Notes under the pieces: generated by a model
Database searches by the model: none
Seen by the model: only the letters and a program-made list of their open reading frames with translations
What the model was told of the DNA's origin: nothing
Translations under genes and position numbers: made by a program
In this document: positions 17,375 to 25,834 of the stretch, one piece after another
Position numbering within the stretch: position 1 is the first letter of the stretch
Layout: the number at the start of each line of letters is the position of its first letter
Assembly (NCBI GenBank): GCA_002448235.1
Contig: DIXF01000018.1
Span: 62,001 to 126,000 of the forward strand
Direction of reading: 5' to 3'
Origin: Syntrophaceae bacterium UBA6087
GTDB taxonomy: Bacteria; Desulfobacterota; Desulfomonilia; UBA1062
Length of the DNA stretch: 64,000 nt

Positions 17375-18226
17375 TTACCTTTTTATGGGAACGGTCACCG
17401 AAACAGGCTGCCCGTTCCTCTCCAGCTCCAACTGAACGCTTGCGTCGTTCTGGAACTGCTGATACGCCTTGAACGCGTCCTCAGGCGTCCGGACCGGCGT
17501 GCCGTTTACCGACCTGATGACATCCCCGGCGCGCACGCCGAGCTCGTACACCATCGCGTCGCTCCCGAGGTTGCTCACCCTGAAGCCGTAGGGTTCGCCG
17601 CCTTTGAAATACGGGATAACCCTCGCTTTCCCGATATACTCGTCCAGGTTCTTCATTACGGAAGTCATTCCGGAAGAAGCGCCGATGCCTCGCGATGCCC
17701 TGGATGGACTTATCGGACCGGGCAAGCCAGGGGCCCTTCCCCCTGATGCAGATTCAGCCATGACGAGCATCTGCTCCTGCCCGTTTACGTTCATTATTAC
17801 CTTGTTGCGAAAGATAGCGAGCAGCGTAGCGCCCATGATCTCATCGTTGATCTTGTAAATCTTCTGCTCGTTCTTGTTTTCGATGATGGCCCTGGCGATC
17901 TCGCTGGGGCCGGCGATGGTGCCTTTCAATATGAGCCCGAGCTCCGCGATGGGACGGACGGCGTCCTTGTCGATCCCGTCGCCTGCAGAGGCCGGACCGG
18001 CCTTGGCGATTTTCAGGAGATCCCTGTCTATGATGATATTGTACTCTTCCCGTGAACGCTTCTTCTCCTGGTTCCGGGATTCCTGGAGAAGGGCCTTCCC
18101 CCTGGGCTCGGGCACATCATAGAGATAAAACCCGGCGATAGTGGTGATAATGCCTGCAATCACCCAGGCAAAGAGGGTAAGCACCGTGAGCTGTATGAGC
18201 CACGTAAACCGCCTCGTTATGTTCAT
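17375..18226 (-). CDS. gspC: Type II secretion inner-membrane protein GspC
   Basis: This 283-aa bitopic protein has a membrane helix near the N-terminus (residues 10-34) and a periplasmic homology region (LGLILKGTIAGPSEIARAIIENK...YKINDEIMGATLLAIFRNKVIMN). A C-terminal PDZ domain follows (FRVSNLGSDAMVYELGVRAGDVIRSVNGTPVRTPEDAF). GspC links the inner-membrane platform to the secretin N0 domain and takes part in substrate choice. It is the first gene of the secretion operon, 168 bp downstream of the EF-G gene on the same strand. The other platform genes (gspF, L, M) are not here. Confidence 0.9.
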   Translation of the reverse strand: MNITRRFTWLIQLTVLTLFAWVIAGIITTIAGFYLYDVPEPRGKALLQESRNQEKKRSREEYNIIIDRDLLKIAKAGPASAGDGIDKDAVRPIAELGLILKGTIAGPSEIARAIIENKNEQKIYKINDEIMGATLLAIFRNKVIMNVNGQEQMLVMAESASGGRAPGLPGPISPSRASRGIGASSGMTSVMKNLDEYIGKARVIPYFKGGEPYGFRVSNLGSDAMVYELGVRAGDVIRSVNGTPVRTPEDAFKAYQQFQNDASVQLELERNGQPVSVTVPIKR

Positions 18227-18394
18227 TCCGGTGTTCTCATTCCCCTGCCATCATAGCCGATGGCCTCGTTTAAGCCTTAAGAGCTTTGATATCTTTTTCA
18301 AAAGGCTCGAAGCGCCTCAACCTGTTGTTTGCACCGACCTCGCTCAACCGCACTTCATTGCACTGCACTGTATAATGCATTCTTCCACAGAACG

Positions 18395-20419
18395 CTACAC
18401 CTTGTCAAATCCATGGAACCTCATGCTGAAGCTTCCCCGTCCCCGAGTAAGCGATCTCAGGGCCGTAGAGTAGCCGAACGTCTTGGACAGAGGTACATAC
18501 GCGTGCACCTGATGGTACTTGCCCTTGATGACAACGCCTTCAATGCTCGCCCTCCGGGAGCTCAAATCGCCGACCACGTCGCCGATATACTCTTCCGGAG
18601 ACAGTGCGTCGAGTTCCATAACAGGCTCCAGCTTCACCAGGCCTGCCTTTATCATGGCGTCCTGCAAAGCCATCTGTGCAGCTATCTTCAACCCCTGGGG
18701 AGTCGTCTTATCGCCGATGGGCACTTTATCGACTACCACGCCGATGTCAAGGACTTCGTATCCGTACACCGGATCTGCAAGGCAGGCCTCTTCGAGCCCT
18801 ACTCTCACATGCGCGGCTATATCGGGAGGTACATTGCCGTTCAGGGCAAAGGTGTTTCCCCCTCCCCTCTTGTTCTGTTTGACGGAAAGCACGACATGGC
18901 CCGAATGTTCGACCTCGCCGATCTTCTTTTCGAAAACCTTTTCTGCCTGGGCGCTCTGTTCAACCGTCGAGCAGTACAGAACCTGGGGTTTCCCGACATT
19001 GATGTCCACTCCGAAAGCAGTCTTGAACCTGTCCACCGCTATCTCCAGGTGAAGCTCTCCCATCCCGGCCAATATTACCTGGCCCGTATCCGGATCTTCG
19101 CTCACCTTGATGGTGGGGTCTTCCTCCATGATTTTCTGCATGCTCTGCTCGAGCTTCGAAGAGGCCTCGGAGCTCTTCGGCTCGATGGCTACCGAGATAA
19201 CGGGCTTGAGGATCATGAGAGGTTCGAGCACGAGAGCCCTCTCCTCGGATGAGGAGACGAGGGTATCGCCGGTGATCGAATCCTTCAGACCCACGGCAGC
19301 GACGATGTCTCCGGCAATGGCCTTGTCTATGCGCTGCTTGTTGTGGGAGTGCATCTCGAAAAGGCGTGCAATTTTCTCTTTCCCCTCCCTGGTGGTATTG
19401 AACACCTCGTCCCCCACATTCAGTACGCCGGAGTAGAGCCTCAAATAGACCATCCTCCTGCCCTCATCCATATAGACCTTGAACACGTACCCGACCAGGG
19501 GGCCGTCAGCGGTGATCTCCACGGGCACCTCTTCGCCGGTTTTCTTGTCATGGGCAATGATCGGCTTGACTTCATGGGGAGACGGCAGAAAATCGATGAT
19601 GCCGTCGATAAGCGGCTGTATTCCCTTGTTCTTCAAGGCGGAACCGCAGAGGACAGGGACGACTCCGGTATCGAGCGTAGCCCGCCTCAAGGCTTCTTTT
19701 ATCCTTTTCTCTTCAGGATCCTGCCCGGCGAGATAGCTTTCCATGAGCTCGTCATCGAAATCGGCAAGCGTTTCGAGCATGAAGTCCCTTGCCGCATGCA
19801 GGGCAGGCTCCATGTCTTCAGGCACCGGCAGCACCGTATACGTTGCGCCGAGGGTATCCTCATCCCACACGAGTGCGCGCCTTCCGATGAGGTCGATTAC
19901 CCCTTTCAAGGCGTCACCGTCATAATACGGAAGCTGGATCGGCAGGGGCTTGACCTCCAGCCGTTCATTTATTTGCCTGATGACGGAATCGAAATCCGCT
20001 CCCATGCGGTCGAGCTTGTTGATAAAGGCGACCGTCGGGATATGGTACCGCTGGCACTGCTGCCAGACCGTTTCGGTCTGAGCCTGCACGCCGCCTACCG
20101 CACAAAGGATCATCACGGCCCCGTCCAGAACCCTCAACGACCGCTCCACCTCTATGGTGAAATCGACATGGCCGGGTGTATCGATGATATGGATCTCGTG
20201 ATTGTTCCAGCTGCAGGTGGAAACGGCCGAGGTTATGGTGATCCCCCGTTCCTGCTCCTGCGGCATCCAGTCCATGGTCGCCTGGCCGTCATGCACCTCG
20301 CCCATCCGGTGTATCTTGCCGGTATAGAAAAGCACGCGCTCGGTTACCGTGGTCTTCCCCGCATCGATATGGGCGACAAATCCCATGTTCCGAATTTTTG
20401 CAAGCCTCTTACTGCTCAT
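18395..20419 (-). CDS. fusA: Translation elongation factor G (probable second copy)
   Basis: This 674-aa GTPase shows G1 AHIDAGKT (residues 16-23), the switch I segment QEQERGITITSA, G3 DTPGHVD, G4 NKLD, and domains II-V including the domain IV/V end HGFDKV-like tail. It should catalyse ribosomal translocation or, with RRF, recycling. It is not beside rpsL, rpsG or tuf, and it is slightly shorter than a typical main EF-G (about 690-700 aa). It is therefore probably a paralogue of the EF-G2 type. Both switch regions look intact. murI lies 35 nt upstream on the same strand, suggesting cotranscription. Confidence 0.9.
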   Translation of the reverse strand: MSSKRLAKIRNMGFVAHIDAGKTTVTERVLFYTGKIHRMGEVHDGQATMDWMPQEQERGITITSAVSTCSWNNHEIHIIDTPGHVDFTIEVERSLRVLDGAVMILCAVGGVQAQTETVWQQCQRYHIPTVAFINKLDRMGADFDSVIRQINERLEVKPLPIQLPYYDGDALKGVIDLIGRRALVWDEDTLGATYTVLPVPEDMEPALHAARDFMLETLADFDDELMESYLAGQDPEEKRIKEALRRATLDTGVVPVLCGSALKNKGIQPLIDGIIDFLPSPHEVKPIIAHDKKTGEEVPVEITADGPLVGYVFKVYMDEGRRMVYLRLYSGVLNVGDEVFNTTREGKEKIARLFEMHSHNKQRIDKAIAGDIVAAVGLKDSITGDTLVSSSEERALVLEPLMILKPVISVAIEPKSSEASSKLEQSMQKIMEEDPTIKVSEDPDTGQVILAGMGELHLEIAVDRFKTAFGVDINVGKPQVLYCSTVEQSAQAEKVFEKKIGEVEHSGHVVLSVKQNKRGGGNTFALNGNVPPDIAAHVRVGLEEACLADPVYGYEVLDIGVVVDKVPIGDKTTPQGLKIAAQMALQDAMIKAGLVKLEPVMELDALSPEEYIGDVVGDLSSRRASIEGVVIKGKYHQVHAYVPLSKTFGYSTALRSLTRGRGSFSMRFHGFDKV

Positions 20420-20454
20420 ATGCGCATCCTGATTTCATTGTATACGAAGAATGA

Positions 20455-21246
20455 TTATACACAAAGATCGACTTCGTATACATACTCCATTTTCTTACCC
20501 AAAAAAATTTCTCCCAGCTTGATGAACATGGGCGAAAGGTCCGAGAGGTAATAAGCGACCGACGGATCACTACCCCTGTCCCCATCCTCTCCGAGCATAT
20601 CCGCTACCACCCTGGCGGTGGACCCGGCCGAATCGATGATGCGGACGCTCTCCCCCATGACGCGGGCGATAATCCCTTTCAGCAGGGGATAATGGGTGCA
20701 TCCGAGCACGAGCGTATCTATGTCCCTGTTCAGAAATTCATTGAGGTATCTGCGGGCTACCTGTTCGGTGATGCCGTCGTCGCACCACCCTTCTTCCACC
20801 AGAGGGACGAAGAGGGGGCACGCCTTTGACAAGACCCGTACGCCCGGCTTGATGGCGTGGAGCGCCCTGTCATATGAGCCGCTTTTTATCGTGGCGGGCG
20901 TTCCTATTACCCCGATCAGATCTCCTCCTGCTTCTATGGCTGCCCGGGAGCCCGACTCCACCACGCCGACGACCGGAATACGGAGGGCCTCTTTCAAGGC
21001 CGGGATGGCATGAGAACTGGCGGTATTGCATGCCACGACCAGCATGTCGATCCCTTTGGAGACGAGGAACTCCGCACACTGCATGCTGTAGCGGATAATG
21101 GTCTTCGAAGATTTCGTCCCGTAGGGAAGCCGGGCGCTGTCGCCGAGGTAGACGACATCGACCCGGGGCATCAGATCGAGTATCTCTTTGAGTACCGTGA
21201 TGCCCCCTATGCCGGAATCAAAAATCCCTATTCTTGCATTGTTCAT
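20455..21246 (-). CDS. murI: Glutamate racemase
   Basis: This 263-aa enzyme converts L-glutamate to D-glutamate for peptidoglycan. The two catalytic cysteines are in VACNTAS (C73) and LGCTHYP (C183). D10 and S11 in IFDSGIGG and the LPYG segment bind substrate. The ATG at 21246 has GGAGAAG upstream and matches the family start; an in-frame start 59 codons earlier adds sequence without family character. It is divergent from the nucleotide-sugar dehydrogenase, with 236 bp between starts. Confidence 0.95.
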   Translation of the reverse strand: MNNARIGIFDSGIGGITVLKEILDLMPRVDVVYLGDSARLPYGTKSSKTIIRYSMQCAEFLVSKGIDMLVVACNTASSHAIPALKEALRIPVVGVVESGSRAAIEAGGDLIGVIGTPATIKSGSYDRALHAIKPGVRVLSKACPLFVPLVEEGWCDDGITEQVARRYLNEFLNRDIDTLVLGCTHYPLLKGIIARVMGESVRIIDSAGSTARVVADMLGEDGDRGSDPSVAYYLSDLSPMFIKLGEIFLGKKMEYVYEVDLCV

Positions 21247-21482
21247 AGTCAGCTTCTCCGCATCGAACCGCAGTCGAAGGCGAGCGGCCCTTCCCTGTCT
21301 ATGTTTTTTAGCATGATGTGTCAAGCAGAGAGCAGGAATTGCAGGCCTCCCGGGATGATCGACGCCTTTTACCAAAGACGCCGGTCCTTGTGATACCGTA
21401 CTTTCATGATATTCTTTTTTCAAACCGAGAAGAGTGCTATAAAAACAGCCTTAACAGGCAATTACATTCCGGGAGGATAAGA

Positions 21483-22739
21483 ATGGACCATAAGATTGCA
21501 ATCATCGGCCTAGGCTACGTCGGGCTCCCTTTGGCCGTTGAATTCGGGAAAATATATCCCGTCATAGGATTTGACATCAATGAAAAGAGAATCGGCGAGC
21601 TCAAGAATTCCATTGACAGGACCAGGGAAATGGAGCCCGATGAGCTGGCGGACGCAGTCCATCTCACCTACACGAGCGACGAATCGCTGCTTACGTCGTG
21701 CAATACCTACATCGTGACGGTACCGACACCTATCAATACCTATAACAGACCGGATATCACCTTCCTGATCAAGGCGAGCGAGACAGTCGGAAGGAGCCTC
21801 TCGAAGGGCGATATCGTCATCTACGAATCCACGGTATATCCGGGGGCTACGGAGGAAGACTGCGTTCCGGTCATCGAGAAGGCCTCCGGGCTCACCTACA
21901 ACGTGGATTTCTTTTGCGGGTACAGCCCGGAGCGGATCAATCCCGGCGATAAAAAACACCGCCTGCCCACCATCAGAAAGGTGACCTCCGGCTCTACGCC
22001 GGAGATTGCAGAGGTCATAGACAGGTTGTACGGATCCATTATCAAGGCAGGGACGCATCTCGCCCCCTCGATAAAGGTCGCTGAGGCGGCAAAGGTTATC
22101 GAGAATGCGCAGAGGGACATCAACATCGGCTTTATCAACGAGCTCGCAATGATCTTTGCCCGCATGAATATCTCCACCAAGGATGTACTCGAAGCGGCGG
22201 CGACGAAGTGGAACTTCCTCAGTTTCCAGCCCGGTCTCGTCGGCGGGCATTGTATCGGAGTCGACCCCTACTACCTTACCCACAAGGCTGAAAGCCTGGG
22301 CTACATCCCCCAGATCATCCTTGCCGGCAGAAGACTCAACGACGGGATGGGAAGATACGTTGCAACCCAGCTCATCAAGATGATGGTGAAAAAGGCCCAC
22401 CGGATCACGGATGCAAACGTTCTGGTGCTGGGCATAACCTTCAAGGAGAATTGCCCTGACATCAGGAATTCAAAGGTTATCGACATCATTCGCCAGCTCA
22501 AGGATTTTGCCTGCAACATAGACATATTCGACCCGCATGCCGACCCCGATGAGGTTCGGCACGAGTACGGGATCGATATCGTCACTACCGAGGCCGACTT
22601 GAAGCCGGGCTATGAAGGCATCATGGTTGCCGTCTGTCACGACGAGTTCAAGGATCTCGACATTTCCAAGTATAAAGCAGACGGTTGCGTAGTCTATGAC
22701 GTGAAGCACGTGTACGACAGCTCCGATGAATACCTTTAG
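21483..22739 (+). CDS. tviB: UDP-N-acetyl-hexosamine 6-dehydrogenase (TviB/WbpA-like)
   Basis: This 418-aa nucleotide-sugar dehydrogenase has a Rossmann start IAIIGLGYVGLPLAVEF (residues 5-21). VPTPINTYNRPDI is the signature of the VipA/TviB/CapL branch that oxidises UDP-GalNAc or UDP-GlcNAc, rather than UDP-glucose. The catalytic cysteine is in GGHCIGVDPYYLT. The C-terminal UDP-binding domain contains GITFKENCPDIRNSKV. It supplies an amino-sugar uronic acid for capsule or O-antigen. It lies 10 kb from the glycan cluster in this window, which lacks another source of uronic acids. GGGAGG precedes the ATG. Confidence 0.9.
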   Translation: MDHKIAIIGLGYVGLPLAVEFGKIYPVIGFDINEKRIGELKNSIDRTREMEPDELADAVHLTYTSDESLLTSCNTYIVTVPTPINTYNRPDITFLIKASETVGRSLSKGDIVIYESTVYPGATEEDCVPVIEKASGLTYNVDFFCGYSPERINPGDKKHRLPTIRKVTSGSTPEIAEVIDRLYGSIIKAGTHLAPSIKVAEAAKVIENAQRDINIGFINELAMIFARMNISTKDVLEAAATKWNFLSFQPGLVGGHCIGVDPYYLTHKAESLGYIPQIILAGRRLNDGMGRYVATQLIKMMVKKAHRITDANVLVLGITFKENCPDIRNSKVIDIIRQLKDFACNIDIFDPHADPDEVRHEYGIDIVTTEADLKPGYEGIMVAVCHDEFKDLDISKYKADGCVVYDVKHVYDSSDEYL

Positions 22740-22861
22740 TCAAAGGGTTATACGATGATCGGAAAAGGGATCGTTTCAGCCCGACTGGGGTGTCGAAACT
22801 TTTTGCGGCTGCGAGGCAGGCGTTTTCTTCTTCAATCCCGGCTCCCCCGACAGACTCGCGG

Positions 22862-22890
22862 TTTACAACGACCTGTTCAGTGGGTATAAT
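22862..22890 (+). promoter_or_regulatory. Sigma70 promoter of the HIT-lipA unit
   Basis: TTTACA (22862-22867), a 17-nt spacer and a perfect TATAAT (22885-22890) lie 43 bp before the HIT-protein ATG. The 193-bp gap behind the dehydrogenase gene is otherwise empty. Confidence 0.7.
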
Positions 22891-22932
22891 AAATGTTGAT
22901 AAGCGCCTGATACAAGGAGAAATTATCCCATT

Positions 22933-23400
22933 ATGAAAGACATCTGGGCACCCTGGAGAATTGAATATATCACGAGCCCGAAAGCGTCCTCCTGCGTCTT
23001 CTGCGAAGCGCCGAAGAACGACGATCCTCTTATCCTTGCAAAAGAACAGTACTGTTTCGCAATCATGAACCGTTTCCCCTATACGGCCGGCCATTGCATG
23101 GTGGTGCCTTACCGGCATGTGGGAGACTTGGTCGAGATGAACGATGATGAGCTCCGGCAGGCTTATGGCCTGGTACAGAAACTCGTGTCCGCCATCCGGG
23201 CGGCGATGAAGGCCGAAGGCTTCAACATCGGGTGCAATATCGGCGCCGTGGCAGGGGCCGGGATTGCCGATCACTTCCACATGCACGTGGTGCCCAGATG
23301 GAACGGCGATACCAATTTCATGCCCGTTCTCGGAGAGGTAGGGGTCATTTCGGAGCACATCCTGAAGACAAGGGACAAGATAGCAAGGTATCTGGCTTGA
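22933..23400 (+). CDS. HIT-family nucleotide hydrolase
   Basis: This 155-aa protein has an N-terminal FxxxI-type start (WAPWRIEYI), a zinc-type pair (CVFCEAP) and the histidine triad HFHMHVVPRW (residues 116-125), whose central His is the nucleophile. It matches the Ap4A phosphorylase/HIT hydrolase group (WRxEYI...C-x2-C) widespread in anaerobes. It hydrolyses or phosphorolyses dinucleoside polyphosphates or AMP conjugates. Its TGA stop overlaps the TTG start of lipA (TTGA), so the two are coupled. A strong promoter lies upstream. Confidence 0.9.
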   Translation: MKDIWAPWRIEYITSPKASSCVFCEAPKNDDPLILAKEQYCFAIMNRFPYTAGHCMVVPYRHVGDLVEMNDDELRQAYGLVQKLVSAIRAAMKAEGFNIGCNIGAVAGAGIADHFHMHVVPRWNGDTNFMPVLGEVGVISEHILKTRDKIARYLA

Positions 23401-24335
23401 ACGACGACTGCCCTGGTAAAAAAGGACCGGCGGCAAGTGTCCCTCCGTGGGCCAAGAAAACCGTCTCCCTGAAAGATCTGCATCTCACGAAATCGGTACT
23501 TCGCAACGGCCGCCTCGCATCTGTCTGCGAAGAGGCCCGTTGCCCGAATATAACCGAGTGTTTCTCTAAGCCTTGCGCCACCTTTCTTATCCTGGGCAAT
23601 GTCTGCACCAGGTCCTGCGGATTCTGCTCGGTCTCAAAAGGGTCTCCCCGGCCGCCGGATGAGGGTGAAGGCATAACAGTCGCCAGGGCAGCCCTTTCCC
23701 TGGGACTTAAACACATCGTCATCACCTCGGTGAGCAGGGACGACCTCCCTGATCATGGAGCCGGTGCCTTTGCCCGTGTCATACGGGAAGTAAGGAAAGA
23801 ACTGCCCGGCTCGACAATAGAGGTCCTGGTACCGGATTTTTCCGGAAGGCGCGAGTTGATCGAGATGGTATTGGCCGAATTGCCCGATGTGTTCAATCAT
23901 AACGTGGAGACCGTGCCCAGGCTTTACGGAGCCATCAGGCCTCAGGCAAGCCTGGAAACGAGCCTTGGCGTTCTCCGTACTGCCCGGAAGTTTTCACGCG
24001 ATCTCGTGATAAAATCGGGATTCATGGTGGGATTGGGAGAGGAAGAGGAAGAAATAGCCCTGCTCTTGAGCGATCTGAGCCGTTCGGGATGCGATGTCAT
24101 CACCATGGGCCAGTACCTTCAGCCGACAAAGTCGAATGTCCCTGTCGAGCGGTATTGGAATCCTTCGGATTTTGAGAGATTCTCAGATCTTGCGAAAAAC
24201 ATAGGTATCCGCTATGTTGTCTCAGGGCCTTTGGTGAGAAGCTCATACAGGGCGAAGGAAACCCTTGAAGAGATTCGCCGTGATCGCGAAGGAAAGAGTT
24301 CCTTAGCCGGAGGTCAGGACTCAGGCGCAAAATGA
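23397..24335 (+). CDS. lipA: Lipoyl synthase
   Basis: This is a 312-aa radical SAM enzyme. The auxiliary-cluster cysteines C44-x4-C49-x5-C55 (CEEARCPNITEC) come first, then the radical SAM motif C70-x3-C74-x2-C77 (CTRSCGFC), and the conserved RSSY serine near the C-terminus ligates the auxiliary cluster. It inserts two sulfurs into octanoyl groups on lipoyl domains of GcvH or 2-oxoacid dehydrogenases. The start is TTG 23397, overlapping the HIT stop, with AAGG upstream; no ATG or GTG lies between it and the conserved region. lipB is not adjacent. Confidence 0.93.
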   Translation: MNDDCPGKKGPAASVPPWAKKTVSLKDLHLTKSVLRNGRLASVCEEARCPNITECFSKPCATFLILGNVCTRSCGFCSVSKGSPRPPDEGEGITVARAALSLGLKHIVITSVSRDDLPDHGAGAFARVIREVRKELPGSTIEVLVPDFSGRRELIEMVLAELPDVFNHNVETVPRLYGAIRPQASLETSLGVLRTARKFSRDLVIKSGFMVGLGEEEEEIALLLSDLSRSGCDVITMGQYLQPTKSNVPVERYWNPSDFERFSDLAKNIGIRYVVSGPLVRSSYRAKETLEEIRRDREGKSSLAGGQDSGAK

Positions 24336-24373
24336 TGCGCCGCGGTATTCTGATGGTACAAGGGGTTCTTCAA

Positions 24374-24408
24374 TGCAGCGGCAACGTTGCCGGGATGATC
24401 CCGCTGCA
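24374..24408 (+). promoter_or_regulatory. Leader with competing palindromes before hom
   Basis: TGCAGCGG (24374-24381) pairs with CCGCTGCA (24401-24408). Inside it, CGGCAACGTTGCCG (24379-24392) is a perfect 14-nt palindrome. GTTGC...GCAAC around CGGGA-TGA-TCCCG gives a third, mutually exclusive stem. The Shine-Dalgarno of hom (AAGAGGAG) follows within 10 nt, so the fold could affect hom translation or act as an operator. No T-run follows. Confidence 0.4.
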
Positions 24409-24425
24409 ACGCAAGAGGAGAGTGT

Positions 24426-25748
24426 ATGGATAAGATCAAGATCGGAATAATCGGACTGGGAACCATCGGCACCGGCGTCGCCAAGACCCTGCTGGAGAAT
24501 ACCGCCCTTCTCGAAGAGCGCCTGGGCTTTTCCCTGGAGCTGGCGGCAATCGCCGATATCGACATCGAAAAAGACCGGGGCGTCTCTATCCCCAAAGAGC
24601 TGCTCACCACGGATGCGAATACCATCCTCAACAATCCTGAGATCGATATCGTTGTCGAGCTTATCGGCGGGATCGAACCTGCCCGGACATTTATCCTGGG
24701 AGCTCTGAAGTCCGGCAAGCACGTTGTGACGGCAAACAAGGCCCTCCTGGCATCCAAGGGCAAAGAGCTCTTCGACGCGGCCCAGACGTACGGAAAAGAC
24801 CTCTACTACGAGGCATCCGTCGGCGGCGGCGTGCCTATCATCAAGGCGCTCAGAGAGTCGCTCGTTGCGAACAACTTCAAGTTCATCTATGGGATTCTCA
24901 ACGGCACCTGCAACTTCATCCTCACCGAGATGAGCGAAAAAGGCTCTTCTTTCGGGGACACCCTGAAAAAGGCGCAGGAGTTCGGTTATGCAGAGGCCGA
25001 TCCCACGATGGATGTGGAAGGCGTGGATTCGGCTCACAAGCTGGCTATCATCACGAGCCTAGCCTACGGCGTGCCGCCTGACATGTCAGGCATTTACATC
25101 GAGGGGATCTCCAAACTCGACAATCTCGACGTCGGCTATGCCCTCGAGCTGGGATACAAGGTGAAACTCCTCGCGCACACCATTGACCGCGGCGATCAGG
25201 TGGAGGCGCGGGTCCATCCTACACTCGTGCCGCTCAATTATCTCCTTGCCAAGGTGGATGGGGTGTTCAACGCCTTCTATGTGCGGGGCGACATCGTCGA
25301 TTCGACCCTCTTTTATGGCAGAGGGGCGGGCATGATGCCCACTGCGTCCGCCGTAGTCAGCGACATAGCGGACATCGGAAGAAACGTCCTTGCAGGAATT
25401 GCAGGAAGGATACCGCACCTGGGCTATCGGAAAGATGTATCCAAGCCCAAGCGCTATATGGCCATCGATGACATTGTGACCAATTACTACCTGAGGATCC
25501 AGGTGCAGGATAAGCCGAGGGTGCTTGCAAAGATATCCGGCATCCTCGGGGACAGGGACATCAGTATCGTTTCAGTTATTCAGAAGGGTGTGCTCATGAA
25601 CGGGCATGTATCGATCGTCCTGCTCACCCATGAGGCAAAAGAGTCGAATATCCGAAACGCCATGAAAGAGATCGAAGCCCTTGATGAGGTAGGCGGCAAA
25701 CCGGTCGTTATCAGGGTGGAAGACAAGAACCTGAAAAAAAATCCTTAA
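24426..25748 (+). CDS. hom: Homoserine dehydrogenase
   Basis: This is a 440-aa enzyme. The NAD(P)-binding start is IGIIGLGTIGTG (residues 6-17), the catalytic domain contains VTANKALLA and GILNGTCNFILTEM, and the catalytic lysine lies in GVDSAHKLAI. The C-terminal 85 residues form an ACT domain (VLAKISGILGDRDISIVSVIQKG), which implies allosteric control by threonine. It reduces aspartate semialdehyde to homoserine. The next gene, 86 bp on, is a phosphoglycerate-mutase-like protein that may act as homoserine kinase. GAGGAG precedes the ATG. Confidence 0.96.
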   Translation: MDKIKIGIIGLGTIGTGVAKTLLENTALLEERLGFSLELAAIADIDIEKDRGVSIPKELLTTDANTILNNPEIDIVVELIGGIEPARTFILGALKSGKHVVTANKALLASKGKELFDAAQTYGKDLYYEASVGGGVPIIKALRESLVANNFKFIYGILNGTCNFILTEMSEKGSSFGDTLKKAQEFGYAEADPTMDVEGVDSAHKLAIITSLAYGVPPDMSGIYIEGISKLDNLDVGYALELGYKVKLLAHTIDRGDQVEARVHPTLVPLNYLLAKVDGVFNAFYVRGDIVDSTLFYGRGAGMMPTASAVVSDIADIGRNVLAGIAGRIPHLGYRKDVSKPKRYMAIDDIVTNYYLRIQVQDKPRVLAKISGILGDRDISIVSVIQKGVLMNGHVSIVLLTHEAKESNIRNAMKEIEALDEVGGKPVVIRVEDKNLKKNP

Positions 25749-25834
25749 TGGCCCTTGGACTGCACGAGGTGCAGAAAAAGGGAAGGAAGTGAGGGCTCGA
25801 GCATTTAAACTCGTTGCCCGCGGAGGAAAAGATT

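Noticed and set aside
19343..20551. A 402-codon frame antisense to the EF-G gene
   Set aside because: The opposite strand encodes a complete EF-G with all GTPase motifs; the antisense product is unlike any protein.
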